Made by a program: the position numbers and the translations under genes
NCBI GenBank assembly: GCA_900553175.1
Contig: USCH01000026.1
Location: 1-22,563 of the forward strand
Direction of reading: 5' to 3'
Length of the DNA: 22,563 bases
From: an uncultured Alistipes sp.
GTDB taxonomy: Bacteria; Bacteroidota; Bacteroidia; Bacteroidales; Rikenellaceae
In this document: positions 22,556-22,563 of the stretch, piece by piece
How the letters are laid out: each line of letters begins with the position of its first letter
Position numbering within the stretch: the first letter of the stretch is position 1
The notes under the pieces: generated by a model
What the model saw: the letters and a program-made list of their open reading frames with translations, nothing else
Told to the model about the DNA's origin: nothing
Databases searched by the model: none

Positions 22556-22563
22556 CAAAGATA
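22556..22563 (-). promoter_or_regulatory. -7 box of recQ at the window edge
   Basis: On the minus strand this reads TATCTTTG, a perfect TAnnTTTG. Its final G is 4 bases before the ATG. The -33 region is outside the window. Confidence 0.7.

Overview
The window comes from a GC-rich member of the Bacteroidetes, most likely the order Bacteroidales and plausibly an Alistipes/Rikenellaceae-type genome. The species-level guess is inference. The Bacteroidetes call rests on repeated promoters with the phylum's -7 box TAnnTTTG (878, 3588, 7208, 12056 on +; 3397, 20606, 22556 on -), weak or absent Shine-Dalgarno sequences, a pyruvate kinase with the Bacteroidetes-type N-terminus, and the DUF349-pyrG-yidC gene order. 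The content is almost entirely chromosomal housekeeping. I see no prophage, insertion sequence, CRISPR array, tRNA or rRNA.

Layout. 1-584: end of rplU, then rpmA and a strong hairpin terminator. 878-2396: promoter, then hpt-queE-ftsB/divIC-like with overlapping starts and stops, closed by a terminator. 2451-3389 (-): thiL. 3439-3595: an intergenic array of palindromic repeats whose last copy carries the aroQ promoter. 3628-7023: aroQ, pyk and a polysaccharide-flippase-like MOP transporter. 7208-11046: crcB, ackA, ptb, buk and a hairpin. 11047-11276: three 75-bp tandem copies of the same palindromic family, running into the 3' end of a response regulator gene (11261-11929, -). 12056-17832: DUF349 coiled-coil protein, pyrG, yidC and a 20-bp hairpin shared with the convergent cluster. 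17910-22551 (-): recQ, DEDDy exonuclease, RlmI-like methyltransferase and a secreted esterase, transcribed in that order.

How genes work together. rplU-rpmA and the RlmI-like enzyme serve the ribosome. hpt and pyrG feed nucleotide pools. queE makes a queuosine precursor. pyk ends glycolysis, and ackA/ptb/buk convert acyl-CoA to acid plus ATP in fermentation. aroQ and thiL belong to shikimate and thiamine synthesis. YidC, the flippase and the DivIC/FtsB-like protein serve the envelope and division. RecQ next to a WRN-like DEDDy exonuclease suggests a DNA-repair pair.

Most interesting signal. Two intergenic arrays 7.5 kb apart share one architecture. Each has a conserved CGCCTCGGCA block, a hairpin with stem lengths 6-1(bulge)-6-2(loop)-6-6, a conserved CTCGGCTTAT block and an outer inverted repeat. 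The stem sequences are completely different but self-complementary in both arrays, so the fold, not the sequence, appears conserved. In one array the element supplies promoter boxes; in the other it overlaps a gene's stop codon.
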